Notes: generated by a model from the sequence alone, not told the origin. Positions 21,976 through 32,704 are shown, numbered from the stretch's first letter. The stretch: 64,000 nt of DNA from Paragorgia papillata (GCA_035771165.1 JAWNZC010000338.1:1612001-1676000); one strand, 5' to 3'. Program-made: numbers and translations.

Positions 21976-22509
21976 TAGCTTTATATTCTGGGTGTCACTT
22001 TTTTGTGGCACCTGTAAGCCACGGACACAGAAACGTGGAGAGTACAAGCCTAGGATTATGGCGGCTTAATTTTTGACGACATCATTTTGTGGAGAAAAGC
22101 ATTCCGCAGGTAGACACAGTTGTGGTGCCCTGACGTACTAGCGGCTAGCTCGTCTAGTCAGTTTTATAATTTTGCATGTAAGTTTATGCAGAATTGATAG
22201 CCACAGCCACACAAACGTCATGGGCTCTAGTATTGTCGCATTGAGAACGGAAGCGATGTTTTTGACACGAGGGATTTTTGGCGACTTTTTGACGATTTCC
22301 GTGAAGCGAAGCGTTCGCATGTAAACACAATCTAGTGCACAAAATTACAGTGCCCTGACAAGTTACCGGCTAGATCGTCACGCAGCTTTATACTACAGTG
22401 CCCTGACAAGCCAGACACTGCCCAGACGACCTGTTAGGTAGCTTTATATTCTGGGTGTTTGACGGAATCTTACGATAGGCCGTGGCACCCGTATAGCCAT
22501 GCACGGACA
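21976..22509. repeat. Diverged local duplication
   Basis: The segment around 21970-22040 (GGTAGCTTTATATTCTGGGT, CACGGACACAG, AAACGTGG) recurs at 22435-22510 and, beyond a hAT insertion, at 22794-22815. TGCCCTGACAAG/TGCCCTGACGTA and GGCTAG repeats also occur at about 22127, 22350 and 22391. Confidence 0.6.
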
Positions 22510-22793
22510 CAGGGGCGTGGCGACTGGGGTGTGCGGGGTGTGCGACACGCCCCCAATAATTATAAATATCAAATAGTTGGTCAAACGAGGAAAACGAAGA
22601 ATTAGCATTGCCTAGATAACTAGATCACCACTGTAATTTTTAAACATGTTTTCCACTTTATTGGTTACTTTTAGATTAACATTAAAATAAAATGTTTCTG
22701 TCTTGCCTTGTCTTGTTTTGCCCAGCTCCTAAATACCCGTTTGTACATACCCCCCCCCCCCCCCCCAATCGTGATTCCTTCGCCACGTCCCTG
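22510..22793. mobile_element. Non-autonomous hAT element with 8-bp target duplication
   Basis: CACGGACA at 22502-22509 and 22794-22801 flanks ends CAGGGGCGTGGCGA (left) and CAGGGACGTGGCGA (right, inverted). Length 284 bp, with a run of about 16 C near the right end. Outside it, the flanking sequence rejoins as CACGGACACAGAAACGTGG, the same text as at 22020-22038, which confirms the boundaries. Confidence 0.9.
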
Positions 22794-22966
22794 CACGGAC
22801 ACAGAAACGTGGGCTCTGGGAACGAGAATAGAAGCGGCGACGTTTTTGATGCCCAACAGCGCAGCTTTTTTCTCAGACAGTTTGGTTAACATGTTCAAAA
22901 CATATTAAACTTTCCACGCATTTATCATTCAAATCATATTTGTATCTAATTATTGCTGCCTTACAC

Positions 22967-23610
22967 CAGTGAACTCGATGTTAATGTGATAACTGGAACG
23001 CTAACGCGTAAACCAAAAGGTGAGGCAAAAAGTTCCAGGCCCCTACGCGGTTTGCAGGTAGGTTTCAGAGGCGAAGGCTCGAAAAAAGGTTTGAAAAAAT
23101 TATTTATCAAATTATTTTGTGATGCTAAACGTGCTTTTAATGGTTTCCCATTGTTGTGCAGTGCTGTTGTTGTTTTATTTATTGTATAGTTATGCTAACG
23201 GCATATTCTATACTAACTTATACTAAGTAACGAAACTCTAATATATGGTTTATTCTATAACGAAAAGTTTGATTTAATTTCTTGACTGACAAACTTCGTG
23301 CACGTTATGTAAAGACAATGACTTTTACTATAGCAACAAATAAACAATTACTGCATAATTAGTTCGGCAGCATAGCACAACCAATCAAAATTTAAAATGC
23401 GCGTTTAGCAAAGCGTGATAAAATGATTCAATACCTCAATGATTAATATCTCAAGACCGGTGGCCGTGTAAAAAAACATTTTGTGGGAGACTGAAACCTA
23501 CCTGCAAACTGCGTAGGGGCCTGGAACTTTGCCCCACGTTTTGCCCCACGAATGATCGACTGGACGTTAGCGTTCCAGGTATCACATTTTAACTTACATC
23601 GAGTTCACTG
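22967..23610. mobile_element. Non-autonomous hAT-type element with long TIRs
   Basis: 8-bp duplication CCTTACAC at 22959-22966 and 23611-23618. Ends CAGTGAACTCGATG are inverted, and similarity continues inward for over 100 bp (GGAACGCTAACG, TTCCAGGCCCCTACGC, TTTGCAGGTAGGTTTCAG). Length 644 bp; no transposase. Confidence 0.9.
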
Positions 23611-23618
23611 CCTTACAC

Positions 23619-24059
23619 ATACACAAAGGTCAAATTAGTCCAAGTTCGGTTGCACTTCTTTTCTTTTCGAAAGGTGAAGGATATTCTTATAAGTTTGTAT
23701 TCTAACTTGTATATGATATGATGGCAGCCTAAAAAGTAAGTTGTTATAAGCTCGGCTTCAAGTAGTCCACTTCCGTGGCGAAGATAATGCGACATTCTAC
23801 GCACCTGCATGTGCTGCGCAACATATGGACACTATCGATCGAACATTTTGGTCATTAACGTTTACATTAAAACACTAGTCACGTCTTGAAATTCACACAA
23901 ATCAAGTGTAATAAAGAAAATGGCAGAGCTCGAATATTTAAGTGCATTTCTGTTGTCTATATGTGCATTTATTTAAGGGGATATCTTACTGGGACCTATA
24001 TATGCGCCGCTACGGTCTTCTTGTATATCGGATAAATTCTGAGCCGTTTTGTGCTAAAG
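23619..24059. other. Unassigned spacer
   Basis: No coding similarity or repeat structure recognised between the hAT element and the inverted-repeat cluster. Confidence 0.3.
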
Positions 24060-24405
24060 CTAGTAGAATGGCCGAATGTCGTCGCATCGTCACACACACC
24101 GATTTGTGTCGCAAGGTATCCCGAGATAAATCGGTCACCCGGCTTACACACGTCAATTTGTGTTGAAGAAAAATCAAGTATAAAAATAAACCAAGGATGG
24201 GCGGAGCTTGAACAAAAGAAATTTGGCTTGATTGCAACACAAATCGGCGACAGGTATGTTACACTTGTCGATTTGAGCGGCGTTGCAGATTTTCGTTACA
24301 AGTTTTTGATCCCTTATCAAAAACTTGCAATGCTTCAGCAACGCATAAATCGGCGTCGACTGGGTATGTTACACACACCGATTTATCTCGCTAGAAGGTT
24401 CTAGC
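24060..24405. repeat. Cluster of inverted short motifs
   Basis: CACACACCGATTTGTGTCGC near 24091 and CACACACCGATTTATCTCGC near 24372 are direct relatives; inverted versions (ACACAAATCGGCGAC, ATAAATCGGCGTCGAC) lie near 24239 and 24345. A hairpin of CAAGTTTTTGAT and its complement is centred near 24314. It looks like a foldback element; limits uncertain. Confidence 0.55.
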
Positions 24406-24656
24406 ATCCTGTATATAGGGTATAATCCAAAAGGTAAATATTTCCTTTCTCCTATTTCAACAATTTACTATCCTTCATTATTAACCTGATGATTTTCATT
24501 TGTCAGTCATGTTTAAGTTAGAAGTAGACTCGTTTCCATTTCTGTACATTAAGTGAGTGATTAGCCGCAAAATGCCGGTTTCATAAACAGATATAAGATA
24601 GTGTAGATGAGGCAATAGTGTCTTTCTGCATAGACTTTATATCTGCTAGCTGATAC

Positions 24657-25780
24657 CAGGGGCGGAATGGCAGCAGAAAAGTTACCGGGAAATTATATGA
24701 AAGGGGCGCTTGGTTGGGTGGAAAGCCTGAATGTTCTAAGGGTCCCGGCCGGGGTATGCGCCTCTGTGTGCCCGGGGCGTTCCAGCCTCTAGGAAATTTT
24801 TGAGCCTCTGAAATCGTGTCTCCTCGATTTTGAGAGCGGCATTAATAATTTTAAGCACAATTTTATGTATTGTGTATGCCCATATTTTTTGTGACTATAC
24901 AACATTTAATAGACAATAATATATCATATACTATGTATGAGTATATATTTAAGTCACAAGTGAATTACTGTCCCACGATTCAACTATATACTCTTAGTCT
25001 TACAGTTACGGCAAAATGTATTATATACCAGAACTGATTACATAAGGTTACATCTTATGAAGGAAAAGATAACACAATTACACCCAGAGACAGTAGTTTA
25101 GAAAATACAAATTGTATATCAGTGTGTTTGGAATTTACGACTAGTAGCCTAGCAATGCAACTATAGTAACAACTGTATTTCGTGGGCTAGACTGAAGAAT
25201 ACCCGTCAACTCGCTTTCTCATGACCACGTAGCCATAGTTTGAGTGGATATGCGGATACGCGGTAAACGTCGCAGCAATTATGACGGTCAGGGGTTAATT
25301 TCCACTGCGTACCCGCGTATCCACCAAAAAATAAACCTAACTTTACTTTATTAATGACGATTCTTGTTACTTAGTTACTATAATGCCTCGTTCTTTAAAT
25401 AATCTCCACTGCGTATCCGCGTATCCACCAAAAAATAAACCTAACTTTACTTTATTGACGATTCTTGTTACTTATAGTTACTATAATGCCTCGTTCTTTA
25501 AATAATCCCCTTACTTACTATAATGCCTCGTTATTTAAATATAAAAATTTTAATGACGATTCTTCTTAGTTAGTTACAAGGATGTCACGTTCTTTAAATA
25601 ATTCCGACTGCGTATCCGCATATCTTTTAATGTAACAGCTTAAAAAATGGACGGGTATTCTTCACTCGCTCCATTTCGTGTTTATGTTATGAGCTGTATT
25701 TTGTTAATTCTTTGTGGGGGCGCCTGAAACGGAAAACAAGGGGGCAGCGGGAAATTTTCCAGTGGGCCAGTCCGCCTCTG
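24657..25780 (+). mobile_element. Non-autonomous hAT element, copy 1, 1124 bp, contains a nested insertion
   Basis: 8-bp duplication GCTGATAC at 24649-24656 and 25781-25788. Ends CAGGGGCGGAATGGC and (inverted) CAGAGGCGGACTGGCC. The same family occurs inverted at 29023-29627; the excess length here is mainly an insertion at 25185-25672. Confidence 0.92.
25185..25672. mobile_element. Nested TIR element with 8-bp target duplication inside hAT copy 1
   Basis: ATTTCGTG at 25177-25184 and 25673-25680. Ends start GGCTAGACTGAAGAATACCC and (inverted) GGAGCGAGTGAAGAATACCC. The paralogous hAT copy at 29023-29627 lacks this segment at the equivalent place, confirming insertion. The interior holds 3-4 tandem units of roughly 100 bp (CCACTGCGTATCCGCGTATC…, AATGCCTCGTTCTTTAAATA). 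Superfamily uncertain: 8-bp duplications with GG ends occur in several. Confidence 0.85.
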
Positions 25781-25929
25781 GCTGATACGAGTCCTTTTTA
25801 ATTAGATTCCCGCGCATGACCGGAAGTCTCTGATAAAAAGTAAAGTGAAAATTAGTTAATTGGCGATGGAAGGATATCTGCGGAGCGGTAGTGTCCGGGA
25901 GACGATTTCTACTATATCCTCTGGGACAG

Positions 25930-26374
25930 CTGTTTAAATAAAATGTTTGCTCAAGAATATTTATTCACTAACAAAATATTCAAGGTTTTGTCTTGGACAT
26001 TAACAAGCAAAATGCCGGTTTAAATAAATAAATGTTTGCCCAAAAAGATTTACTACTAACAATATATTCAAAGTTGTGCTGGACATTAGCAGCAAAATGA
26101 CAGTTTATATAAATTAAACGTTTGCCCAAGAATGCAAACAAATTATAAGTCTTGTGTTGGACATTAGCAAGCAAAATGACAGTTTAATAAAACGTTTGCC
26201 CAAGAATGCAAACAAATTATAAGTCTTGTGTTGGACATTAGCAAGCAAAATGCTTGCCCAAAAATATTTCACTAACAAAATATTCTGAAGTTTTGTGTAC
26301 TGTTGAACATTATAGTAAGCGAAATGCCAGTTTAAATAAAGTGTTTGCCCAAAAATATTTTACCAACAAAATAT
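25930..26374. repeat. Tandem array of about 90-bp units, left part
   Basis: Units share GGACATTAGCAAGCAAAATG, CCAGTTTAAATAAA, TGTTTGCCCAAAAATATTT and CTAACAAAATATTC. Length varies by internal deletion between units. The array continues at 26703 after a TIR element. Confidence 0.85.
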
Positions 26375-26377
26375 TTA

Positions 26378-26699
26378 GGGCTTGTTTACCACGGTTACCC
26401 TAGCACGCGGGTCAAAGTTAGCCCGGGTTTACAAGCAAAATTTCATAGGTAGGGTCACCCTGCTGCTTGGGTCAACTTCATTAGACGTGGTTACCAAGCA
26501 TGCGCACTAATAACAAGAAGCCTGGAACTAGTAAAAAGTTGTCCTGGGTAGGCGAGTTATTCCTATCAAACGCGTCTACAAGGACAAAGCATAACCCGGC
26601 TACATAGCACCCGGGTTAACCTAGCGTCCTTATAAACATGACAAACAAAAAAAACAAGAAATGTACGAGAGCTAGGGTAACCTCCTTGTAAACAGGTCT
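26378..26699. mobile_element. MITE inserted in the 90-bp array, TTA duplication
   Basis: TTA at 26375-26377 and 26700-26702. Ends GGGCTTGTTTACCACGG… and (inverted) AGACCTGTTTACAAGG… followed by a shared GGTTACCCTAGC. TTA/TAA-type 3-bp sites with short TIRs fit PIF/Harbinger-derived MITEs, but other origins are possible. Confidence 0.7.
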
Positions 26700-26835
26700 T
26701 TACAGTTGTGTGTGGTATGGTAAGTAAAATGCCCATTTAAATAAATAAAACTAATGGTTTGCAAAGAATGTTTACTAGCAAGATATTTTAAATATTGTGT
26801 TAAGACATTAGCAATTAATTAATGCTGACAAGACT
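26700..26835. repeat. Tandem array of about 90-bp units, right part
   Basis: AAGTAAAATGCCCATTTAAA, GGTTTGCAAAGAATGTTTAC and AAGACATTAGCAATTAATTA are diverged versions of the left-part motifs. Confidence 0.75.
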
Positions 26836-27359
26836 ATACGGTTGTTGTGTCTTCCGAATCCGCATACTTAGCATGTAGTAAGTGCATGGTCGTTGTGGTG
26901 CGTGTATGCCTTAAGGAAATAATGTTGAATTAAACTTTCAGTTGTTTTGCGGTACAAGATGTCGTGAGTTGTTAAATTCAGAGAACTCAGTCTGAGCTCG
27001 AGATAGAAGTCGGACCCACAAATTTCCGAGTATTATAGACCCTTTTAATAAGTGCAGGGTACGTCATTTTCCGCACTGTCGACATCATTTTCAGCCTATG
27101 TTCAGCCTATTTTCAGCCTAATTCTATTGAAAATATACAAAAGCTAAATTGAAAATAATTCAAAAGAAAAATTGAAAAGAAATTGGACGCTCTAGCCATA
27201 CATTTGAGCCACTGGAACTGAGATAGCAAACCGAAGTTGTTTATAATATTTATACCCGGAAACGAGGCAAACGTGGCGTGTCACAAGTATATACTCGTTG
27301 GGCTACAAGTCGCATTGTGTCATATTTTTAAATATTTTTTATTTATTTATTGTTGTATT
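26836..27359. other. Unassigned spacer
   Basis: TTTCAGCCTA occurs three times near 27088-27120 and a diverse AT-rich stretch follows. No gene recognised. Confidence 0.35.
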
Positions 27360-27500
27360 AGGCTACGTCCACACGTATACGTTTTCGTAGCGTTTTCATA
27401 TTGTTCTCCGTCCTCAAGGGAATAGAAAACAATGGTCTACTTAACTGAAACACTGTGAATATGAAAACGCTACGAAAACGTATACGTGTGGACGTAGCCT
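27360..27500. mobile_element. Short MITE with 40-bp near-perfect TIRs
   Basis: AGGCTACGTCCACACGTATA… at the left end is matched inverted at the right end, the arms extending to CGTTTTCATATT. Total 141 bp. TIRs of the GGCTACGTCCACAC type are common in animal MITEs. Flanks are TTA/TCA, so a 3-bp duplication is possible but has one mismatch. Confidence 0.85.
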
Positions 27501-27949
27501 CAATTCAACTTTCATTTAAATAACTGTTTACTAAATAATGAATTAAAACACATGCGGTGTAGAAGTCTTATCTAACACAGTCTTATAGAATATCCCTGAT
27601 GCATGTACATCACGCTGTTATTTGCTTTTCGATTATGTTCTTGCACACCATCAAATCGTGTATTCTTGGCTTTGGAGAAAAACAATTACTTTTGAACTAG
27701 TCTTCGGTCTTTTTAGTTCTATCGGTTCGTCGAGCAGAAATCTCATCTAGATTCAATTGGTTTTTAAAAAAATGTTGCAAACAATAGCCATAAAGTGATA
27801 CCGCTGCTAAACGTTATGGGTAACCTCTCATTGAAAATCAATCAAATTGCTTTTTGTACAAAAGTCAACATTAATTAGTGTGCCAGCGATTCACGTCGAG
27901 TTCTTTAGACCCCGAACAGCATGGTGGCGAGACCTCTTTGTTTATTCAT
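27501..27949. other. Unassigned spacer
   Basis: No supported feature. It may include the C-terminal part of the hAT remnant that follows on the minus strand, but I could not confirm it. Confidence 0.3.
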
Positions 27950-28580
27950 CCTAAATTAATATCTTGCGGTAGATGGAAACAGTAATGCCTATTATCTGCA
28001 TCGTTTCTAGAACGTTCGCTGGCCAAGACAACAACTGAGATTATGTCCTTCAACAATATCCACATGCCGCGTCGTTTGGCAGACTCTCAACAGAGAAATG
28101 TGAATGCTTTTGCGTAGTTGAGGCCAAAAGAAATTGCGTAGTGTTCAGAGTTTATTTCCAAATTCTGATGTTTGGGTCATTTAAACGGAGAAAATAAGTC
28201 GCGACAATACTCAGTTGTTCTAAACTTGATTCGGCAGGGACATCTGATTCATTCTGGGTAATTAAGGAACGTAACTGGTGAAATACAACAAAATGCCTTA
28301 AGATTGCCAATTGTTGTATCGTTGAAACGTGTCTTGAGGTCAGTGATGATAGTGTCTAAAACAACATTATAGACTCCGATTTTAAAACTATCTTTCGCAT
28401 CCGCGGCAGGATTATCAACATCGGTTTCACGAGCTTCGTCATGAAATGCTCTCCTTCATCGGCATCTTGTGCTTTGAAACTCCGTTGGAAAGTCAATTAC
28501 CATTGGAACGGGCCGTTGCTTTTGCGATGGTATCTTCAAAGTGGTCGTCATTTGCTCGCATGCCCGAAAATTGCTGAATG
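27950..28580 (-). pseudogene. Possible hAT (ZMYM1/DUF4371-type) transposase remnant
   Basis: On the minus strand, about 28397 to 28325 reads DSFKIGVYNVVLDTIITDLK then TRFND, which resembles the pre-catalytic 'xxYxxxLDxxxxxLxxRF' segment of ZMYM1-like hAT transposases. Similar text follows with stops (LNYAKAFTF, ISVVVLAS). Too decayed for firm limits. No link to the hAT at 8.7-12.5 kb is visible at the DNA level. Confidence 0.45.
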
Positions 28581-29014
28581 CATGCTTCAATTAATTAGCA
28601 CGATTAATTAATTGCTTCAATTAATTAGCGCTATACAGACTTTAAAAGGTCGTGTGAGAAACTTAAGAGACTAATAAATGCCAGCGTTAAGTGCTTCGTC
28701 AGGAGTCTTGTGAGTCAGGAGTCCCGCCAGGCCGCCACTATCGTATTTCATCAGGAAAGAGCTGACAGATAAAACAACGTAACCTAATTCCCTTATTGTT
28801 GAACGGAAACTGTTTTTACGCACCTTTATAACAAGTCACAAGATCCGACATTATGTATCATATGCTCTAATGTGTCAACACAGCAAAAACTATTAAGTAC
28901 GATTAATAACAGGTTAGCGTTAATCATGTTACAATCAAGAACTTTCCCAAGTCCCAACAACCCAAATTTTCCGACAGACGACAAGGATTTTCCGACAAAC
29001 GGCCCTGCGAAGTC
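28581..29014. other. Unassigned spacer, partly inner sequence of a hAT-like element
   Basis: 28582-28628 has a repeated GCTTCAATTAATTAGC motif. The stretch 28925-29014 (CAAATTTTCCGACAG, GGATTTTCCGACAAACGG) appears to be the interior of the hAT-like element ending at 29700, since the 29023-29627 copy is inserted into it. Confidence 0.45.
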
Positions 29015-29022
29015 GTTTGGGG

Positions 29023-29627
29023 TGGAGGCGGACTGGCCCACCGGGATACCGGGAAATTTCCCGGTGCGCCCATGGTTTTCCGTTTCAGGCGCCCCCACAA
29101 AGACAATTAACAAAATACAGCTCATGCATGACGTAAACATGGAATACAGTTGTTACTATAGTTGCATTGCTAGGCTAATAGTCGTAAACTCTAAACACAA
29201 TGATATACAATTTGTATTTTCTAAACTACTGTGTCTGCATGTAATTGTCCATGTCATCTTTTCCTTCATAAGATGTAACCTAATATGTAAATTTTCTTGT
29301 ATATAATAAATTTTGTAACTGTATAGTTGAATCGTGGAACAGTAACCCACTTGTGACTTGAATATATACTCATACATATAGTCACAAAAAAAATATGGGC
29401 ACACACAATGCATAAAATTGTGCTTAAAATTATTAATGCCGCTCTCAAAATCGAGGAGATACGATTTCAGAGGCTCCAAAATTTCCTAGAGGCTGGGACG
29501 CCCAGGGCGCACAGAGGCGCACACCCCGGTCGGGACCCTTAGAACATGTAGATTCAGCCTTTGCACTCAACCAGGCGCCCCTTTCATATAATTTCCCGGT
29601 AACTTTTCTACTGCCAGTCCGCCCCTG
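29023..29627 (-). mobile_element. Non-autonomous hAT element, copy 2, inverted, 605 bp
   Basis: 8-bp duplication GTTTGGGG at 29015-29022 and 29628-29635. It is the reverse complement of the family at 24657-25780 over nearly its whole length (for example AAAGGGGCGC, GTTACCGGGAAATTATATGA on the opposite strand). It lacks the 488-bp nested insertion. Its left terminus has decayed from CAGAGGCGG to TGGAGGCGG. Confidence 0.92.
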
Positions 29628-29635
29628 GTTTGGGG

Positions 29636-29700
29636 GGAGGGGGGGCGAGAGCCCCCACTGCCCCCCCCCCCCCCCCCCCCCCCATCTAGCTACGCCACTG
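29636..29700 (-). mobile_element. hAT-like end with long homopolymer tract
   Basis: On the minus strand the end is CAGTGGCGTAGCTAG at 29700 inward, followed by AT and a run of more than 20 G. The same terminus plus poly-G occurs at 20991-21033. The remainder of this element lies left of 29015, interrupted by hAT copy 2. Confidence 0.65.
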
Positions 29701-30420
29701 ATCAGCAATGTTTATACTTGAGGTATTACCTTAGTTTATAGTTTGGTTAATATTGACAAAAAGTATTCGAAAACCAATGTAATGTTTTTCTTCTTTCTTA
29801 GTTTTGGCTACGTAACGTACACTTTGCATGTTCTCAAGCCTGGATTTTTAAGTAAAGATTATATGCCTGATCATTTGTCTTTTCTTTTTGCAGTATTATA
29901 TGTGACTAAATTAGAAAAACGAAGTCAGTACCCATTCGTCGAAATGAAGATTTATAGTAGTGAAGAAGTCTGTCACTATGCTCTTTTATGCTCTTTTTTG
30001 TCGTAGTTACTTCTGTGCAAGTTTTTTTCTCAGTTTTTTCGGCGGCAAACCAGTTTCGGAGTATACCCGGGGAATTTTTGTACCGGCATTTTGTTTATCC
30101 ACGCGTGGAATAATTAATCCACGCGAGTTTCGAGTAAACGTGCGAGTAATTAATAGAGCTGAATAGGTCGTGGATCACGCGCGGATCACTTCGCGTTTCC
30201 ACGCAATCTATTATGGCGGTTACAGTCTGATGGTATCAACGCTGTGTCATTTATTTATTTATTATTTATTTATTTACAATTATTTTAGCACGGTAACATC
30301 TCAACCAGCGTTCTATATCAAAGTTAGGAAAAAATTGAAAAGGTTGATTTTCAGATGGCCGTGCATTTAAGATAAAAAAAAAATATGTACAGTACAAGCA
30401 AACATATTAAATTTAAAATA
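29701..30420. other. Unassigned spacer
   Basis: Two overlapping open frames (29743-30006, 29960-30166) are AT-rich and show no family resemblance. ACGCG-rich motifs occur near 30100-30200. Confidence 0.3.
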
Positions 30421-30422
30421 TA

Positions 30423-30498
<76 letters not shown>

Positions 30499-30543
30499 CA
30501 TATACACACACAAACACACACATACACACATATATACATATAC

Positions 30544-30576
<33 letters not shown>

Positions 30577-30615
30577 CATACATATATACACATATATATA
30601 TACACACACAGTAAA
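30421..30615. repeat. (TA)n / (TATACA)n microsatellite
   Basis: A pure TA stretch of about 35 units followed by TACATA and CACA-type variants. The IY-repeat frames over it are artefacts. It lies 3' of the minus-strand LINE at 30673-32190 and may be its tail or the insertion site. Confidence 0.97.
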
Positions 30616-30672
30616 AGTTATTAAAAAATATGGTATAATTTATATAAAATTATTAAAAATTACAATCCTTGT

Positions 30673-31432
30673 TTAGATTAATTTCTTTTTATTATTTAAG
30701 TCATTCCAAACTGTAGCACCTCGGTAGCTAAAACTTCTTTTTAGAGCATTAGTATTTGGTTTAGGCAGAGAGAGAACACAATTGTTACTCCTTAAATTGT
30801 AGGTTTTGTTGCATGAAATTGCAAATAATTCTTCTAGATAATTGTTTGAGTCACCCTGCATTACTTTTGCCATTAGAGAATTCATTTGATTTTCTCTTCT
30901 TGATAGTAATGTCTCCCACTTTAACTTAGCTCTGACAGCATCAAATGGTGTTTCGTAGCTATCTATCACCTGTAAGAATTCGAGCTGCTTTGTTTTTAAG
31001 TTTCTGTAATTTGGTTTGTAAGGTTTTTGAACAATTATCCCACACTAGTGCGCAGTAATCAAAGTGCGGCAATACGAGGGCATCATAAACAGCTTTTAAA
31101 GAATTTGTATTGAGTAGATCTTTTGATCGTCTTATCAAGCCTATTCCTTTGGAAGCTTTCTTAGCAACTTGATCAATATGATCTTTCCAGGTGATGCATT
31201 CATCCACTATAACCCCCAGTGTTTTAGTGGACGAGACACGATTAATACTGTCAGAGCCAATAAACAAGGCGGGATCAATTGTAACTTGAGAGAGCTTTTG
31301 TCTCGAGCCAATTAACATGTACTCAGTTTTGCTAACATTTAAAGTCAACTTATTAGCCAATAACCAATGATGAACATTATTCAGGTCCTCATCTAATTTC
31401 TCTTCTATCTCATAAGAAGTAGTACGTGCCAC
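30673..31432 (-). pseudogene. LINE RT thumb and C-terminal region
   Basis: 31432-30959 encodes LNNVHHWLLANKLTLNVSKT, TKTLGVIVDECITWKDHI, YDALVLPHFDYCALVWDNCS, LQKLKNKAARILTG; 30969-30673 continues with WETLLSRRENQMNSLMAKVM, KRSFSYRGATVWNDL and a stop. The break between the two is a single frame change. Confidence 0.85.
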
Positions 31433-32190
31433 TCACGGAAAGATTTGTGACGTCAGCAAAAAGAGCAGGGACAGATAAGTCCAGACATTTTGGCAAATCA
31501 TTTATGTAAAGGAGAAACAAGAGAGGACCAAGATTTGACCCTTGAGGTACACCCATTCCAACGTGTTCACTTTTTGAATTCGAAACCCCTACTTTACATA
31601 CTTGTTTTCTTTGACTTAAATAAGAGGTGAACCAACGGAGAGCAGTGTTCTTAATGCCATATAGTTCTAATTTCTTTATAAGTATATCATGATCGACTGT
31701 GTCAAAAGCCTTTTTGAGGTCCAAGAATACAACGCCGTTTATAAGGCTTTTATCCATATTTACTAAACAGTCATTTGTTGTTTTCAATAACGAAGAGCAA
31801 GTGGAGTGGCCCTTTCTAAATCCAGACTGGTATGAGTTTATTATTTGATTTGTGACAAGATAGTTATTAACTTGTTCAAACATAATTTTTTCAATTATTT
31901 TAGGTATGTTAGACAAAACCGATATTGGTCTATAATTACCACATTCATCTCGGTCACCAGATTTGTATATCGGTGAGACTCTCGTATTCGTCCAATCGTT
32001 TGGAAAAATACCATTTGATAAGGATAAATTGAAATTAAGTTTCAAAAAGGGTGCCACAACAGTTGCAGAATCCTTTAACAATTTACCAGATATTTTGTCG
32101 GGTCCTGAGGCTTTGTTTGGTTTGATTTTCATCAATTTTTTAAAAACGTTTTCCTCAGTTATGGTAGTAAAGTGAAATTCACTGTCAACT
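31410..32190 (-). pseudogene. LINE reverse transcriptase palm, catalytic Asp lost
   Basis: Motifs in order: KPNKASGPDKISGKLLK, YRPISVLSNIPKIIEKI, SGFRKGHST, FLDLKKAFDTVDHDIL (first catalytic Asp), GVPQGSNLGPLLFLLYIND and then LFADVTNLSVSG. The last should be FADD: the GTC codon at 31449-31451 changes the second Asp to Val. A frameshift follows immediately and coding continues in the next frame. Confidence 0.88.
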
Positions 32191-32571
32191 GCTGCATGTC
32201 AAATAGTGAGAAAAATCTAGACATCACGCCTGACATCAGTGCTGATACAGACTGTGGTCATCATAGCTGTAACAGGGGTCGCTACATTATCCTATTCAGA
32301 CCTGATGGAATCATAATGTAACAGACCTGATATCAGTGCTGTTGGATGCTGTAACACAGCGTGCGTTTTTATATGTGTTTTTAGTGATGAGTTTAATCAG
32401 TTAAATATGTTTTTGCATGAACGTACTAAAACATTTAAATGGTGAGTGAACTGCACTTTCATCGGCGGACTGAATTTTTGCAATGTATTGAATTGTTTTC
32501 TGTAAAGTAATATTTCTTTGATAGATGTTTGCAGTTGTGTGAATTTTATGTAATATATCTAACTTGTTCAT
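32191..32571. other. Unassigned spacer
   Basis: AGACCTGATRTCAGTGCTG-type text appears twice (about 32230 and 32326), a diverged short duplication. No gene recognised. Confidence 0.35.
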
Positions 32572-32675
32572 TTTCTATCTGAATTAGGTTTCTTAAGTAT
32601 AGAAATCACGAAAGTATCACACGGTGTGATAATTTCGTTATTTCTATATTTGAGAAGTCTAATAACTCAGATAGA
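32572..32675. repeat. Imperfect palindrome about 100 bp
   Basis: TTCTATCTGA… at the left pairs with …TCAGATAGAA at the right; inner arms TATAGAAAT, ACGAAA and TATCACAC pair with GTGTGATA, TTTCGT and ATTTCTATA. The centre is CACACGGTGTG. Confidence 0.8.
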
Positions 32676-32704
32676 ATCACTGCATGAACAACGCGCGAAT
32701 AACG

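Larger units (their letters stand above)
30673..32190 (-). mobile_element. CR1/L2-type LINE, 5'-truncated, minus strand
   Basis: Reverse-transcriptase region and C-terminal domain without the endonuclease. Coding reads from about 32190 down to 30673 in three frames. The clade call rests on motif style (LDLKKAFDTVDH, QGSNLGPLLFLLYINDL) and is approximate. Confidence 0.85.

Noticed and set aside
28872..29306. 144-codon ORF and its antisense partners
   Set aside because: Crosses from hAT-element interior into hAT copy 2 through the 8-bp duplication; a composite of two elements.
30367..30624. IY-repeat proteins on both strands
   Set aside because: Direct translation of a TA/TACA microsatellite.
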